Positions 31,878 to 44,165 of a stretch of 64,000 nucleotides of DNA are shown here, one piece after another. The stretch covers positions 62,001-126,000 of the forward strand of contig JAJIRX010000008.1 of the NCBI GenBank assembly GCA_023853785.1, written 5' to 3'. Source of the DNA: Psilocybe azurescens (taxonomy: Eukaryota; Basidiomycota; Agaricomycetes; Agaricales; Agrocybaceae). The notes under the pieces are model-generated. The model was given only the letters and a program-made list of their open reading frames with translations, did not search any database and was not told the DNA's origin. Made by a program: the position numbers and the translations under genes. Each line of letters begins with the position of its first letter. Within the stretch, counting starts at the first letter, position 1.

Positions 31878-34800
31878 CTACTTTGCATTCTCCAGCATTC
31901 TTGATAACTTTAAAACGACTACAGGACCTGATAGGTATCCAAAGCATATTTGGCTTTTCCAAATTGAGGAGCAGGAAAACTTGCAATAATGAAGTGGGAT
32001 CCAGCAGTCAAAGAGTGTGCCCACTATCCATCGACCATCATTGGATATCTGAAGAGCAGAATTAATACTGAGGGTAGATTGCTGTAGAGGATAGATAATG
32101 TGGAATTTGCCAGGTGTGGTTCCAGTTCTTATCACTCTGCCACCATCAGGCAATATAACATCTGAGTTGGTCATTAATTGCGATGTGCTTGTCATCAAAT
32201 TCCAAATCTGGACCATGTTGTCAAGTGATCCAGAGACAACTTGGCTGCCATCCTGGGAGAATGCAACAGATATCACTTTACTTGTGTGGCCCTTCAGCAC
32301 AGCCTCCACCTCACCTGTTGTCACATTCCAAATCCGGACTGTTTTGTCATATGATCCAGAGACAACTCGGCTGCCATCCTGTGAGAATGCAGCAGACCTC
32401 ACTGCACTTGTGGCCCTTCAGCACAGCCTCCACCTCACCTGTTGTCACATTCCAAATCTGGACTGTTTTGTCAAGTGATCCAGAGACAACTTGGCTGCCA
32501 TCCTGTGAGAATGCGACAGATGTCACCCAATCTGTGTGGCCCTTCAGCACAGCCTCCACCTCACCTGTTGTCACATTCCAAATCCGGACTATTTTGTCAA
32601 GTGATCCAGAGACGACTTGGCTGCCATCCTGCGAGAATGTGACAGATGTCACCCAATCTGTGTGGCCATTCAGCGCAGCCTCCACCTGATCTATTGGTGT
32701 ACTCCAAATCCGGACCATTTCATCATGTGATCCAGAGACAACTCGGCTTCCGTCCTGCGACAATGCAACTGATTCCACCGATGACCTGTTTTGTAAAACA
32801 AGCTCTGTTGGGCCCCATGAGTCAAGTAATCCAAAAATACATTTGGCACTCTGCCAGCCTCTCTTGCATAGATCTTGCGGATCACTGATTGCTTTGGAAG
32901 CCAAACAAATGCAGACTGGTAAATCTCCATGCAGTGTTTCTGCACAGCTTCAAAGCTCATTTGTAAACATCGGTGGGCATCGTCAGCAATCAGCTGAAGG
33001 TCATGACATTTCAAGGCCTGTTAGTCAGAAAAATATCAGACTCATAATTTTTGTCCTCCTCATCCTGGTGGACGACTTACTGATAGGACTGTGGCAATAC
33101 TACTGAGGGATTTCACTCCTGTATGTAATTCCCCCAGCATGCTGAGACACTCTACCCAATGTAAAAGATGTTCATGGAGAAAAATGTAAAGAACCTTGAT
33201 GAGTTCTCCATAAATGTGACGAGGGTTGACAAGTTTGGTGTCGGATACCTCGATCTCTGCTAAATGAGAAGCCCAATAGAGGCATGAGTATTTGAGTGCT
33301 TCAGAGATCTTGCCAACATTTTCCCGAGAGTTGGTCCTTTCTCTGCGCGACAGTGTTAATTCTTCCGGGATTTCACATATATTATACTTTAGTGACCTGT
33401 TCATCAGCGTCAAACATTTGTGAGCTAGAAGTTCATGACCCTCAGAAGCAACCAGTGAGTGGAATGAGGGGCTGTGCTCTGGAGAACAACGGATGGCATT
33501 GGTTATGAAGTCGGGAAATGAGGCATGGAATGGAGCAACTGCATCTTCCTTGGCAGCAGGAATATGAATAACAGATGTAAGCGGTGACAATTCCGAGGAT
33601 ACATCCATTTCTGATAAAGTTTCAATGGCTTGGATCGGCAGTGGATTTCGAAGGAATATGATGATCGACACAAGGTCCCTCATGGGAGTAACTTCATGTG
33701 ACAGCTTCTCCTTACAGGCCATTTCCAAAATACGTATGTACAGTGTGTCAATATCAGTTTTGAACTCGGTAACTGATTCTAGGCCTTCTTTGCCATTTCC
33801 GAAAGACGAGACTTGTAGTGATTGCGACCGCTGGCAATATAACGAACAGCAGTCGCTGCATAAATGAAGAGTGTACCAGAACGCGCTATGAGGTTGTTTA
33901 GCTCGGTTTTCGAGGGCCAGTCATTGTTAGTACCATGGCGGTGCTTGTCCCTGATGTCAGCCAATGATGCTTCGAGATATTTGCGAATATCCTCCTGGAC
34001 CACATCCTTCTCAATGTCGTGGAGACGGAAATACTTTGCTTCGTTATCACTGGAGCTGAAAGCGTTGCTAATCTCGGATTCTTCACGACTGGAAATGAAC
34101 ACCTTGAGAGGAATTTTCGATGCCGACTGAAGAACGAGTTTAATGAACGAAGCGACAACTTCAAGGTTGCCACATTCATCGACGGCATCAATAACGACGA
34201 CTTTGTATGGCTTGTCCACCGCGCCAGCGGTCGTTTGAATAGGGTCGTAAACGAGCTTCTTGAACTGCTCACGGATGTTACGATAGGTAGGTTCCGCCAG
34301 AGTAGAGTCGTCTTTGATGGCATTGACGACCTTAATTCTGATGGGAGGTGAAGACCTGGCGAGCGCGTGCGCAATAACAGGAATGATAAGACGCGCGTTA
34401 CTGGTCTTCTCGGATGCACGAGAAGCAAAGAAACTGCCACCAAGCATATTTTTCGCTTCAAGGATCTCGCAGAAGGTGTGCGCGATGGTCGATTTCCCAA
34501 TTCCGGCCATTCCTACCATCCAGTATACCTTGTCGCTATCGGTGTCCGAGGCCCAAGTTTCCAAAGCATTGAGGACCTCAGCGCGGGTCCCTTCCAGGCA
34601 GCCGGTGGCGTCACCGTAAGACGACTGCCGGGTTTTATATGAAGTCATTTCATGATTGAGCTTGTCGATGGAACCTATGGCTATGTGAGCATCGGAAGCA
34701 AAGTCGGACTCTGTTGGGTTAGTTTATCTCACCGGAGTTCAGGAGCTACGAGTCTTTTTATCAGCCTCGCTCCTGTGTCTGGAAGTAGCAAGAGTAATGT

Positions 34801-36073
34801 ACCTGTAAGATATCGCCCACCATTGCCTCGATGTTCAGCTGAGTATCGATCTTAAGCAATGATCAACCTCCCCGCAAAGATTTGTTAATAACTCGAAAAA
34901 CTAACCTGAAAGACGTCACACAAACTATTAATGTTCCGCAAGGCCTTCAGTATTGTACCGGCGTCCTTCGTAGCCACGGCAGCACGGGTCAGTAGCCATT
35001 GCTTCTGCAGCTCTTCCACATTCTTCAATTGGCGAATTATTGCCCTGGAAAGCATGGGCGAATATGAAAAATGACCGAAAAACACGAAGAAGCGACGTAC
35101 TCGCAGAAATTTTCAATCCGATAGTTTATCTCGCCTAATACTCGCTTTTCTTTATACTTCTCAACGATCGAGAGGATGGCCACTAGCTTTTTGCTTAGGT
35201 CCTCAAGCTCCTTCTTATTCTCCAACACGGTCTGATCCTCAAGAATAAACTCATGAACCTTTGTTGTTGTACATCAAGATACATACCTCGACAAATTTGA
35301 TAATTGTCAAAATTCCTCCAGCAGCCGTCTTCAAGGGTAAAAACATATCAGAGCAATCGTAAAGTCCCTGCACAACTGTTTTCAGTCCTTCGTAGACAAT
35401 GTTTCCCACCGCTTTTGCCGGCTGAACGCTCGTTTCGGGATCAACCACATAGACAGGGAGCCCAGCGATTGCCAGATAGTCGTTATCCTGTGAAGCAAGA
35501 TTCCCGGATGTGGATACGGGAGACAAAGCTATCTTCATTTTTGCTGGAATGCGGTCACCGTTCTTATCCGCCAGATCAAAACTGGCGTCTTGTTAAATTG
35601 TCTTCAGCGTGAAGCCGTCCAGATAGTGGACATCGTACTCACTTCTATCGAGCAAGTCTTCGACTTTCCCTGAGTATTGTCCCACAAAACCCTTGAACCG
35701 ATTGCTTTTGGTCCCAAATCCACGGTAGAGCACAACCTTAATCATTGACGACGACGACTCGAACAAGCTGATTCCAAGAAGTGAATATCGACTGAAAGGT
35801 CGTTCACAAGGTCACGACTCACATTTCATGGCCAGTATTCCATTCCCATTTAAGCACCGGTGAGCGGGGCTTGGGGTCTGTCGATTTTGCAACGACGTTG
35901 TCGGCCACAGAAAGCTGTACGGAGTACTGCGATCGCATTCTTCGTTTCCCATTTTCAACGTCGCCTTCGACTTCGATAGCTAGAGAACGATCAGCAAACG
36001 ACAAGGTCATTATGGTTATCGTGATCTTACATTCCAGGATTGTGCGAAGTAGCGACGGGTTGTTGGTCGTCAT
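31878..36073 (-). CDS. NACHT-WD40 (NLR-like STAND) protein with C2-like N-terminus, frame broken
   Basis: Exons (minus): 36073-35823, 35767-35643, 35588-35287, 35231-35101, 35044-34906, 34850-34803, 34708-33081 and 33017-31878, joined by GT-AG introns in consistent phase, about 1250 residues. The ATG at 36073 opens a C2-like domain (exons 1-3), then a helical region, then NACHT with Walker A GMAGIGKSTIA (about 34506) and Walker B VVVIDAVDEC (about 34180), a winged/helical stretch (SFPDFITNAIRCSPEH), and 5-6 WD40 repeats (VAFSQDGSQVVSGSLDK). Frame breaks near 33785, 32834 (A5 run) and 32410 (2-bp loss) would truncate it. Such proteins act in the cytoplasm in non-self recognition and regulated cell death. 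Either a recent pseudogene or a working gene with assembly errors. Confidence 0.75.
32180..32800 (-). repeat. Near-identical 126-bp WD40 repeat array
   Basis: Successive 42-residue repeats share long runs (RIWNVTTGEVEAVLKGHT is almost unchanged), as in NLR genes whose repeats are kept alike by conversion and selection. The fourth repeat lacks a TG dinucleotide at about 32410 (TTGTGGCC against TTGTGTGGCC in its neighbour). Confidence 0.75.
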
Positions 36074-36727
36074 TCTGAGAGGACAGAGAGCTATGAACGT
36101 AAGGGAGAAGAATGGGAAGGACGAAGTTGTATCTGGCATGCGATGCCTCATGGCACACACAGCCTCATGTCAATCAGAAACATCGTGTCAACGACTGTGC
36201 CGTGTTTGGGAGAACCGCCGTGTGTTGGATAGAGAGACAATTTAATGCGTACTTGAACATTATAAACTAACGGCTACGAGAGCAAGAAAACCATCCATAC
36301 TATTACAGCGCTTTCAGAATAGATTGAGAATTGCAAAAAATTGGCGCGAACATGATGAAGGAAGAAGCGATGCTGCGCTGCGAATCGGAGACGGACGGAG
36401 GCCGACTCGGACTCGGACTCGGACTCGGAATTGGACCCGGATGATAATAAACAGAAAAGAAGATGTCGACGCCGATGACACAAAGAGAAAAAAAAAGATC
36501 GAACAAGAAACACAGGAATATCGAGTAGATCATTATTGCTGCAAACTCAAGCTCAAGAAAGAAAAGGCAAGGAATCTTGTAATGGACACTGCGACACAGT
36601 GCGATAACAGACTTGTAACTAAGAGAGAAAAGGAATTTTATTTCGGCGCGTGGTAAGGGCTGTGTTGGGAGTTGGCCGGCGCGCGCGGAGCCATCGACGT
36701 GGGGATTAGTGCGTCCAACCGCTACCT
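36074..36727. other. Intergenic, includes a short tandem repeat
   Basis: The upstream region of the NACHT-WD40 gene (minus). A hexamer GACTCG/CGGACT is repeated four to five times at about 36403-36429. No gene is recognised. Confidence 0.5.
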
Positions 36728-38223
36728 TTAGTCGTCGCCGATCTTGGGTGCGAGGTAGTACCGGATGTATCCCTGGGTGAAGTCATATGCGACCTAGAGA
36801 GAGGAGAGAAGGAGTGAGTGAGTCTGGCTTATGAGAGATGATGATTACGTGAACGGGGAGAAAGAAAGGGAAAATAAACGATAAAAAGAAAGATCAAAAG
36901 AAAGAAACGAACAAGCGAGCGAGCGAGAAAATGCAAAGACAACGAAAATCAAAAAATCAGAAGAACAAAAATGAACACAATGAATTTTCTTTGAAAGCAA
37001 AGAGAGAAAAGCCCCAAACCCACCAACAACTGCATATCATTGCTCATCAACAACTGCACCTTGCCGCTCAACTCGCGCTCTTGGAGAAGTTGACTAGATA
37101 CTTCAAGGAGAAGGTGAGCGAGACGTGCTGGTTCATCTCGATGACGACGCCTGTGGGGATGCTGTCGTCGTCTTCGTCTTCGGCTGAAGACTTGGCTTTC
37201 AATTTGCTCTTGGAGGATTTTTTTGGGGGAGGTTTTGGCTTTTTGCAGGGTTTGGAGGAGTCCTTTGCCTGTGAGGAAGAAAGGATATTAATACGGAAAG
37301 GAAAGGAAGGACCCAAACGCAACGCAACGCACCTTTTTCTTCCGCTTCTTGTTATCCCCATCCTCATCGTCTTCTTCCTCATCATCCTCTCTCTTGTCCT
37401 CTTTCTCGTCCTCGCTGTCGTCCTCGCCGTCCGCCTTGGGCTTGAACGACTCTTCGTCCTCCTCATTGTCGTCGTCGGCGATCTCGATGTCCTCGCTCTG
37501 CCGAAACGGCACGCTCCCGTACGCCGCCTCGCCGTCGCTCACGATCCGCACGACCTCCTTGGACACCTCGATGCGCACGTTCTCGCCGAGCTGGGGAGAG
37601 GTCGCGCACGATGCGCGTGAACTCGGCGGAGGGGGAGCGTGACGCGGGCGTCATATTCGGTCTCGGGCTATGAGCTTCATGTCGTATTCGACGATGTGAT
37701 CGGAGTCTGCGAAGAGAGAGAGATACTTAGATGGATGAATAAAGGGAGCAGGGCAGAGCAGAGAAGAAAAAAAGGGGGGAAAGGGGAGGATGCGTCGCGC
37801 CCATGCCACATAAATGCGAAAAAATGGAGAAAAAAACGCACTCTTCGCTTCGTACACCAGATTAAATACATCTGCCTCGTCCGCCGCCGTCAACGTGCAT
37901 ATATTTTCGTCCTTCGCGCACCTGAGCACCTTGGTGAGGGAAGTCAGGTTCACCCCAGCGGCATGGGCCTGTCGCAGCGGTAGTACGTGAGGCCCGGCGC
38001 GCCGAGCTTGACGGAGACGAGCACGACGTGCGAGTGGTCCATGGTTTGCAGCTCGATGTCTTCTTCGTTGCATTACAAGTTGGCGTCGGTGACGAGCTCT
38101 TTGATGACTGCATGTGATGCGGGCGGAAAAGAAGAAAGAATAGAGTCAGTCGGTCTATGCGAGTTCAGGGAGATGACAGGGAGGGTATGTTTGGCTTCGA
38201 GCATTGTTGTGGGCTTCGAGCAT
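36728..38223 (-). pseudogene. Decayed PCNA (DNA sliding clamp) gene
   Basis: Exons (minus) about 38107-37842, 37706-37333, 37268-37024 and 36793-36728. They give DHSHVVLVSVKL, YYRCDRPMPLG, VNLTSLTKVLRCAKDENICT, SDHIVEYDMKL, SAEFTRIVRDLS, VRIEVSKEVVRIVSDGEAA, EMNQHVSLTFSLKYLVNFSK and the end YDFTQGYIRYYLAPKIGDD, unmistakably PCNA. Between domain 2 and the VVIEMNQH strand lies an insertion of about 70 acidic then Lys/Pro-rich residues. Lesions: only MLEA of the first exon (its region duplicated by 19 bp), TAA after DANL, a lost G at GGGGTGAAC, about 30 bp missing after MKLI, two extra C in C runs, and one base lost at AGTTGAGC. PCNA is essential, so an intact copy must exist elsewhere. Confidence 0.85.
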
Positions 38224-38230
38224 TGTTGTG
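38192..38230. repeat. 19-bp tandem duplication over the PCNA start codon
   Basis: GGCTTCGAGCATTGTTGTG occurs twice in a row. Each copy encodes ATGCTCGAAGCC (MLEA) on the minus strand, and the 19-bp period throws the upstream ATG out of frame. Confidence 0.8.
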
Positions 38231-38231
38231 G

Positions 38232-39480
38232 GATGAGACGCGTTGTGAGAGTGAAGGTGTGGTTTGTAAGAAAGGATCGGACGCATGAAGAGGGACATGA
38301 CATCACTGCCACGCATGGTCACATCACGCGTAACGATTTTCGTGGAAATTTCATTCCCCGCGCGGTCCCTTGTTCTTTTTTTTACTTGCAACAAGATTAA
38401 ACCTCCTATTCTATTCCTCACTGCTCTCTCCTATCCCGCTCGCTTTAATTCTTACCACAACTTCTAACGAACAAAAATGACTGTTACGGGCAAATGCATA
38501 CGTCCCGGGCGGAGCAGTGCAAGCAGCGGCCCATCGAGGCTGAGATGGAGCAGGCTGCCGAGGAAGCTGGGATCCCCCATATGACCAATGTTCGCCTCGC
38601 TCTCGTTCTCTTCCTCGGTGTCATGCAATTAAATTTCATATTGTTATTAGGAGCAAAGGCAGCTGCTGCTGCTGCCGTTTTCCACCGTGAAAGCCGAGTT
38701 CGCTGATCTCATCCGCGGCCCTCACTCCGCTGGCTCGACAAGGCCGCGCGGTGAAACGCCAGAAGCCCACGACAGCGACAGAGTCAATAGAACCCCGATT
38801 CGAAGTCGATGGACTAGCGTTGCGTGATTTGGGTCCCGTAATCCTATCCCAACTGTGTTTCACTGATTTGTTAGCTTTTTCCAAAAAATTCTTTGCTGCA
38901 TTGACTGGCGATTTGTGGGCCATGGAGATGAGATCGAGAGGCAAGAACGAGGCAGGACGCACTGCAGCCGCAAGGTATCCTGTCAATTGTCATTGTGTGC
39001 ATTCGCAGGGATCACGATTACTAGTGTCGCGGCGGTTCGGCCCGAGACTTGAAGAGACATTCACGTGATACGCATCGTGTGACACATCTTAATCCAACAT
39101 GCAGGCCTTTTCCGATTCACGGTTTCTCACTTGCTGTTTCTTCACCCACTTTCTATATGCATGTAGGCTGTCACAGGCCGAGACCGTGTATAGTTGTGTT
39201 CAACACGCTGGTGCGTTGGCTCAGACACACCGCCCACCAGCCAGGTCTCAATGTCGCGCCCCTTTCGCCTGCACTAGCGGCTACCGACGGCTACCACGAC
39301 GAAGCATTCCTATGTGGCCCTTAACAAGAAAGATTTCTGCGTTGCTGTTCTTTATTTCTAGTGCGACTTGTTGTGGGAACTGTACTCGAGTTCGTCTGTG
39401 GCCATATCAGCGTACATCAGGCCTATATCTCGCTCCTTCCTTTTCCACACATATATGCCCCCGCAAAGTAGAATTTAGGT
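38232..39480. other. No gene recognised
   Basis: Short frames exist on both strands. The plus frame near 38510-38640 (EQCKQRPIEAEMEQAAEEAG) and the minus frame from an ATG at 38923 (HKSPVNAAKNFLEKANKSVK) look protein-like but are short and unidentified; they may be fragments of decayed genes. Confidence 0.35.
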
Positions 39481-41070
39481 ATCAACTTCGTTGAAAGATA
39501 ACCCTCATCCAAGCTGCCCTCGCGGTCGAAGGGACATCAGCAACAACGTCGTCATAGTTATCTTGTAAAACAACGACAACAGACTCATGGGTACCAGACA
39601 TCGGCGTCAGACTTCTCGACATGCTGGTAGACGCAGAGGATGTCGCAGAGGCAGCAGCGCACAGCCTCTCGGCTCTGTACCACTTCTTGACGCTGTATAC
39701 GGCCATGCAGTAGACGTACACGAGCACATTGAGGTCCAAGGACGCGATACGCTGGCAGCGCGGCGGGTGCGAGTAGGCATGAGCATTTGACGAAGATGAC
39801 GATAACCAGGGATCCGGGGAGGAGAAGCAACAACCCCTCGAGCTCCTCCACCTTTGCGCTCCAACCCGTGAATCCCACCCTGTTCGAGTGCATGCTGCTG
39901 CTCCAACGCTGCCGTCAGCGCGAAGACACTTGACACTTGCCGGGCTAGCTTCGTGACCTCCTACCTGGCACGTCATCACCATCGCTGCTTTTGTGTGCTC
40001 CTCCTTCGCATCGTGCGCCTCCGCCTTCGCGGTCTGGGTCTGTGGCGCTGCTCGTAATGCTCGGGCTCGATATCCAACTCGGACTCCCCATCCTCACCCT
40101 CATGCTGTTCCACCCGCCTACGCCCAAGCGGCAAACTGACACTCGCCCTCTTCGCCTGATCGCCCATGCCCAACATGAACGGCTCAGGTATCCTCGGCCG
40201 CCCGACACACAGGTCCTCTCTCCTCCTCTCCTCTGCGTTCTCCTCCATTTCCACCGTCTCTGGCTCTGCTTCCGTTTTCGACCAACCTCTTCCTTGTGCT
40301 GCGCCATACCCTCTGCTTCTACAGCATCACGCACCTCCTCCGCAGGTGTTCCACGCTCGACTTGCCCATCCTCCACAAGATGCCCATCCCACCTGCGCAA
40401 GAGCCTCCATCTCATCCTCCATGCTTTCCAGTTCATGCAGCTTGGCCGTTGAAATGCTCCTTGCTCGCCGTCGTCACCATCGCCGCCATCCTCTTCTCCC
40501 TCCTCACTATCTTGCTCTTCGTTGTCCTTTCCCTCCTCATGCTCATGCCCACGTTATTGTTCACGTTCATATTCGTGCTCATGTCCAGAACGCAGCTCAA
40601 CCGCCCCTCATAATCATCTCCCTCAGCACCGCCACCTCCCGCTTCATTGCCTCCTGCTCGAGCATCACCCCCTTCAGCTGGCGCGCTCTCTCTAAATGGC
40701 TCGCGAGCTGCGACTGCGTGTCGCACAGCTGCGCTTGCAGCCCCTGTATTACGGCCAATGGGAGCGCAGGGGCGTTGTCGTCACTTGCGGTGGGATAGGT
40801 GGAGTTGGAGTTGGAGCTAGAGGAGTTGGCGGAGGTGGAGGCAGTAGCTGGCGCAGCGAAGGAGGAGGAAGCGGATGATGTAGCGCCAATGTATGTTGGT
40901 TGCGACGACGACGATGTGGACGTCCCTACCCCATCTGTCGCGCTGTCCTTCTCCTTTCCCCCACGCCTCCGTCGAAATCGAGGCCGAAACAGCGATAGGC
41001 GCAGTAGGCAATCCTGCTCCCGCACCTCCGGCAGCAGTGGGTACAGCAGTAGAAGCAGGCTGATGTGAAG
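39480..41070 (-). pseudogene. Decayed uncharacterised coiled-coil protein
   Basis: The minus strand gives, in changing frames, a Ser/Thr-rich stretch, a coiled coil (VIQGLQAQLCDTQSQLASHL and MLEQEAMKREVAVLREMI, 40780-40600), an acidic region, RREDLCVGRPRIPEPF (about 40200), a second coiled coil (TAALEQQHALEQG, about 39905, and ERKVEELEGLL) and a hydrophobic segment LNVLVYVYCMAVYSVKKW. The order agrees with a conserved but unnamed Agaricomycete protein that I recall only vaguely. No continuous frame remains. Confidence 0.4.
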
Positions 41071-42514
41071 ACCGAGAAGGCAGCGGCGGTTATGCCATAT
41101 CCGGTGGCAGAGCGCGTACAGACCGGAGATACATTGGGAACGACGGAAGATTCGCTAGGTAGAAGTAGAATATAAATAATGGCGTCAGCATATGCCCACG
41201 GAAATAGAGATGAGGCAAAGCAAAGACAGCGAGACAAAAAAACAAGACTCAAGACTCGAAGCACATTTCTTGCAAATCCAAGTCCAAATCGTGCCCATAA
41301 AAAATACAACCGGAAAAAGAAACAAGAAATCACCCCGCCCACAAGAACACCCCCCACCTCGCCCATCGCATCCATCAGACCGGGAGGGTAAGAAGAACGT
41401 ACGACGATATCATTGCTCCTGAGCTCGAAAGAGTCTGACTCGTGTCCCTTGCTCCCATTAAAGCTTTTTACGTCCTTAAATTTAAATCTATATCCGTCAA
41501 AAACACTATCAGCACCCTATCCAAGTCCCTCACCCCAACGCAAAAATTGCTAGAAGAACGTAAACGCACCGTTCCACCCTCCTCCCACACCTCCGCATGC
41601 TACCAACTCAGCACTTTACTATCACAAACCCCATTCCTTTCCCCGGGCAGTCTTCGAGCTCCTCTGCTTTCCGAACTTCGCGTGAGGACGATGTGCTTCA
41701 GTCATACTATACGGTTAGTGTGAGTTGTTATCATGTTTCTTTGAGTTCTCTTTCTAGTAAAGTATCCAACTCTATTATTAACACTTATAGTATTCAATGG
41801 CCCGAAGGCAAAACAAACGAAAGATAAACCAGGTCCATGTCTGAACCACTACATGTAGCACTAGTCCTGGCAAATAAAATATTTCAAAACTTCCTCCCAA
41901 CCAGTCGACACCACAAGATAATTCAAATCGTGGAGAGTATCTTCTACAGATATGCTAGCCTCATCCCCGAAATAAATAAGCAGGTTCAGAAGAAAGAGTG
42001 GCGGAGGGCTCATCCGCTTTAAAAACGAAATTCGGGCAGAGAAAGAAAAAGAAAACAATCGTCAGAATCTGAGTTTCATTTCAAATAATACAGTCGTGGA
42101 ACCTTGGCCTAGCCCAGACTCTGGAAGTTGTCGCACTCTACATTGTAGACTCCGTGAAAGCCCTGGAAAGAGGAAGAACAGTCGAAGGTTCGTGCTCAAA
42201 GGAACAAGAACAGCCCACGCTCGAATAACAAAGAACGGAAGGTTATGAAATCCCGCCAAAAAAAAAAATACGAAGGAAAGAGCGGAGGAAAGACAGGGCG
42301 CATAGATCCAAAAGGGACGCAAAGGAAATTACTCACTCCTCGAACACAGCATATCAATCGCTCTTCGTCATATCGCCCGGCTTCCTGTCATCCTGACTAC
42401 GCCCTTTCCCATTGCAACGACCCTCCTTCTGCTTCGCACTCGCTTTCCCGAACCCGAACAGGTCTTCTTCCGCTCCTGGTTCTTCCCCCCGCCCCAAAAA
42501 TACCCCCTAAGCCC
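41071..42514. other. No gene recognised
   Basis: GC-moderate sequence with short frames. A minus-strand stretch at about 42135-42080 (GFHGVYNVECDNFQSLG then stop) looks like the end of a protein but is unidentified. Confidence 0.35.
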
Positions 42515-44165
42515 ACCAAGCATCAACGGCACCGGCAGCACTCATTTCCTTGAAATCGGTACACATCCCCACCACCCCATTCAAAGGCCTTAGCGCCACA
42601 TAATCATTATGATCATGCTCCAGCGCATATAGCAAAGACGGCGTCAACCCCAGGATAAGCGGCGTAGAGCAGGACTGCAGAATGCGTGGACGGAGATTTG
42701 AGTGGAGGGACGTGCCGTGTGGAGGGGGTGCAAGACATATGCGTGGATAGGGCAGAGGGCGGAGAGGAGGGAGGGAGAGTGGGGCGCGGGCGCCGTATTC
42801 GAGATCGGCGGAACCATTGAGGTAACGTCCGACTTCATCCTCCGGCTCGTCTTCACTATCACTCGTGCCCCTTCCCATGGCACTCGCCCGTGCTCCACCC
42901 GCCGTAGCAACAACACCGCCCCCAACAGAAGCACCCGCATCCAAACCCCACTGTGCCTCTCATTCGGACTGTTCGGGAACGAGTTGTAGGACGTCATGTT
43001 GCGCCTACCAGGCAGCAGGGGAGGCTCTCCTGTTGTTTCCAGCGCCGTGTCCGTGTCCATGTCGCTATCCCTGTCCTGACGTGTGCTGCTGCTGTTGCTG
43101 CTGGGGGATTTTACCATGTCGAAATGCTCCAGTTGATGAGGCTGCCCAACTGACTTTCGAGGAGGTGAGACGGGGCGACGACGGTGCAGACGGCGTGGGC
43201 GACTCCGTGAATTGGCCCGCTACCTTCCTCTTCGAACTTGAATGTAAATGCACGAGGGTAGAATTCGACGCGTGCGGCGTCCGCAAATCATGCTCGCTGT
43301 CTTCTACCCCTCCTCCCTCCTCCCTCCTCCGGGTCGCCATCGTTGTCCGCGAAGTCCATGAGGAGCGGCATCCGTTTGCCTTCCCTATCGGTGTCGAGAC
43401 CGAGGATGGAGGTCGACAGCGCGGTCGTGGATGAGAGGACGGGTGGTGTAAGGATGGTGTCCGCGTGCGAAAGGAGACTTACGCCGTAGCTGCACCCTAC
43501 CTGTTGGACAGTGTCAGCGGAATGTATGCAGGAGGATATGAGGAAGGAAATAGAGACATAGACGGAGGGATGCGATGCGAACGAAAGGAGTAGAAATTGA
43601 AGCGGTGATATAAGAAAAAATAAACAAGAGCGAAAAGCAAAGGAAAAGCAAAGGCGACGTACCACCATCCCAAGCGTGCTGTACATCACCAAATATGTCA
43701 GCGCTCGTCCGGGAATTGCGTTCTTATCATCCGAGCCCTATGTGAGGTCGGGCACCCAGGCAACGAGATTATGCATCAGAACACATTGGATTCCGTGAAA
43801 ATTGTTGTGCCCATGGTGAAACTCCTATGTGTGTGTGCGGATGTGTGAGTTAGGGCTGAATAGCGATTGGTGATCGAGTGCGCCGAGGTGATGAGAGAAA
43901 CGAGGGTAGAGTACGATAGAGTGGAAGGATTTGTGGTATTCGTGGACGGAACACAGAAGAACATGCAAGGATGGAAGGCGAATGGGGGTAGGAATGGGGA
44001 AAGGATGACAAAGACAAGGAGAAAGAATAGGGAACACGTACCGCTGTGACTTCCTCAAACCAAATGTCCACCCAGAACCCCGCCTACAACCGTCGAAGTA
44101 CAGGTGACAATGACGAACCATATCGGAATCACCCAGAGTTCCTTCAGTTTCCCTGTTCAGGTCAA
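42515..44165 (-). pseudogene. Decayed auxin efflux carrier family (ECM3-like) membrane transporter
   Basis: Minus strand: KLKELWVIPIWFVIVTCTST (transmembrane helix, 44150-44090) follows a probable intron acceptor. After an intron come LMHNLVAWVPDLT, a TAG in place of Trp, GSDDKNAIPGRALTYLVMYS and TLGMV (43780-43680), then CSYGVSLLSHAD (about 43495), a long polar loop, and a C-terminal membrane part ILGLTPSLLYALEHD (about 42650-42605). ALTYLVMYSTLGMV and YGV-LLSHAD are typical of fungal members of the Mem_trans family. The first membrane helices are missing and stops interrupt the rest. Confidence 0.65.

Noticed and set aside
32098..32904. Plus-strand frames over the WD40 region
   Set aside because: Shadows of the repeated minus-strand exon.
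36931..37620. 229-codon plus-strand frame with hydrophobic stretches
   Set aside because: Antisense of the acidic/Lys-rich insertion of the PCNA pseudogene.
36728..38223. First reading as a FACT/SSRP1-type chromatin gene because of the acidic and Lys-rich stretch
   Set aside because: Flanking motifs (VNLTSLTKVLRCAKDE, IRYYLAPKIGDD) are those of PCNA.
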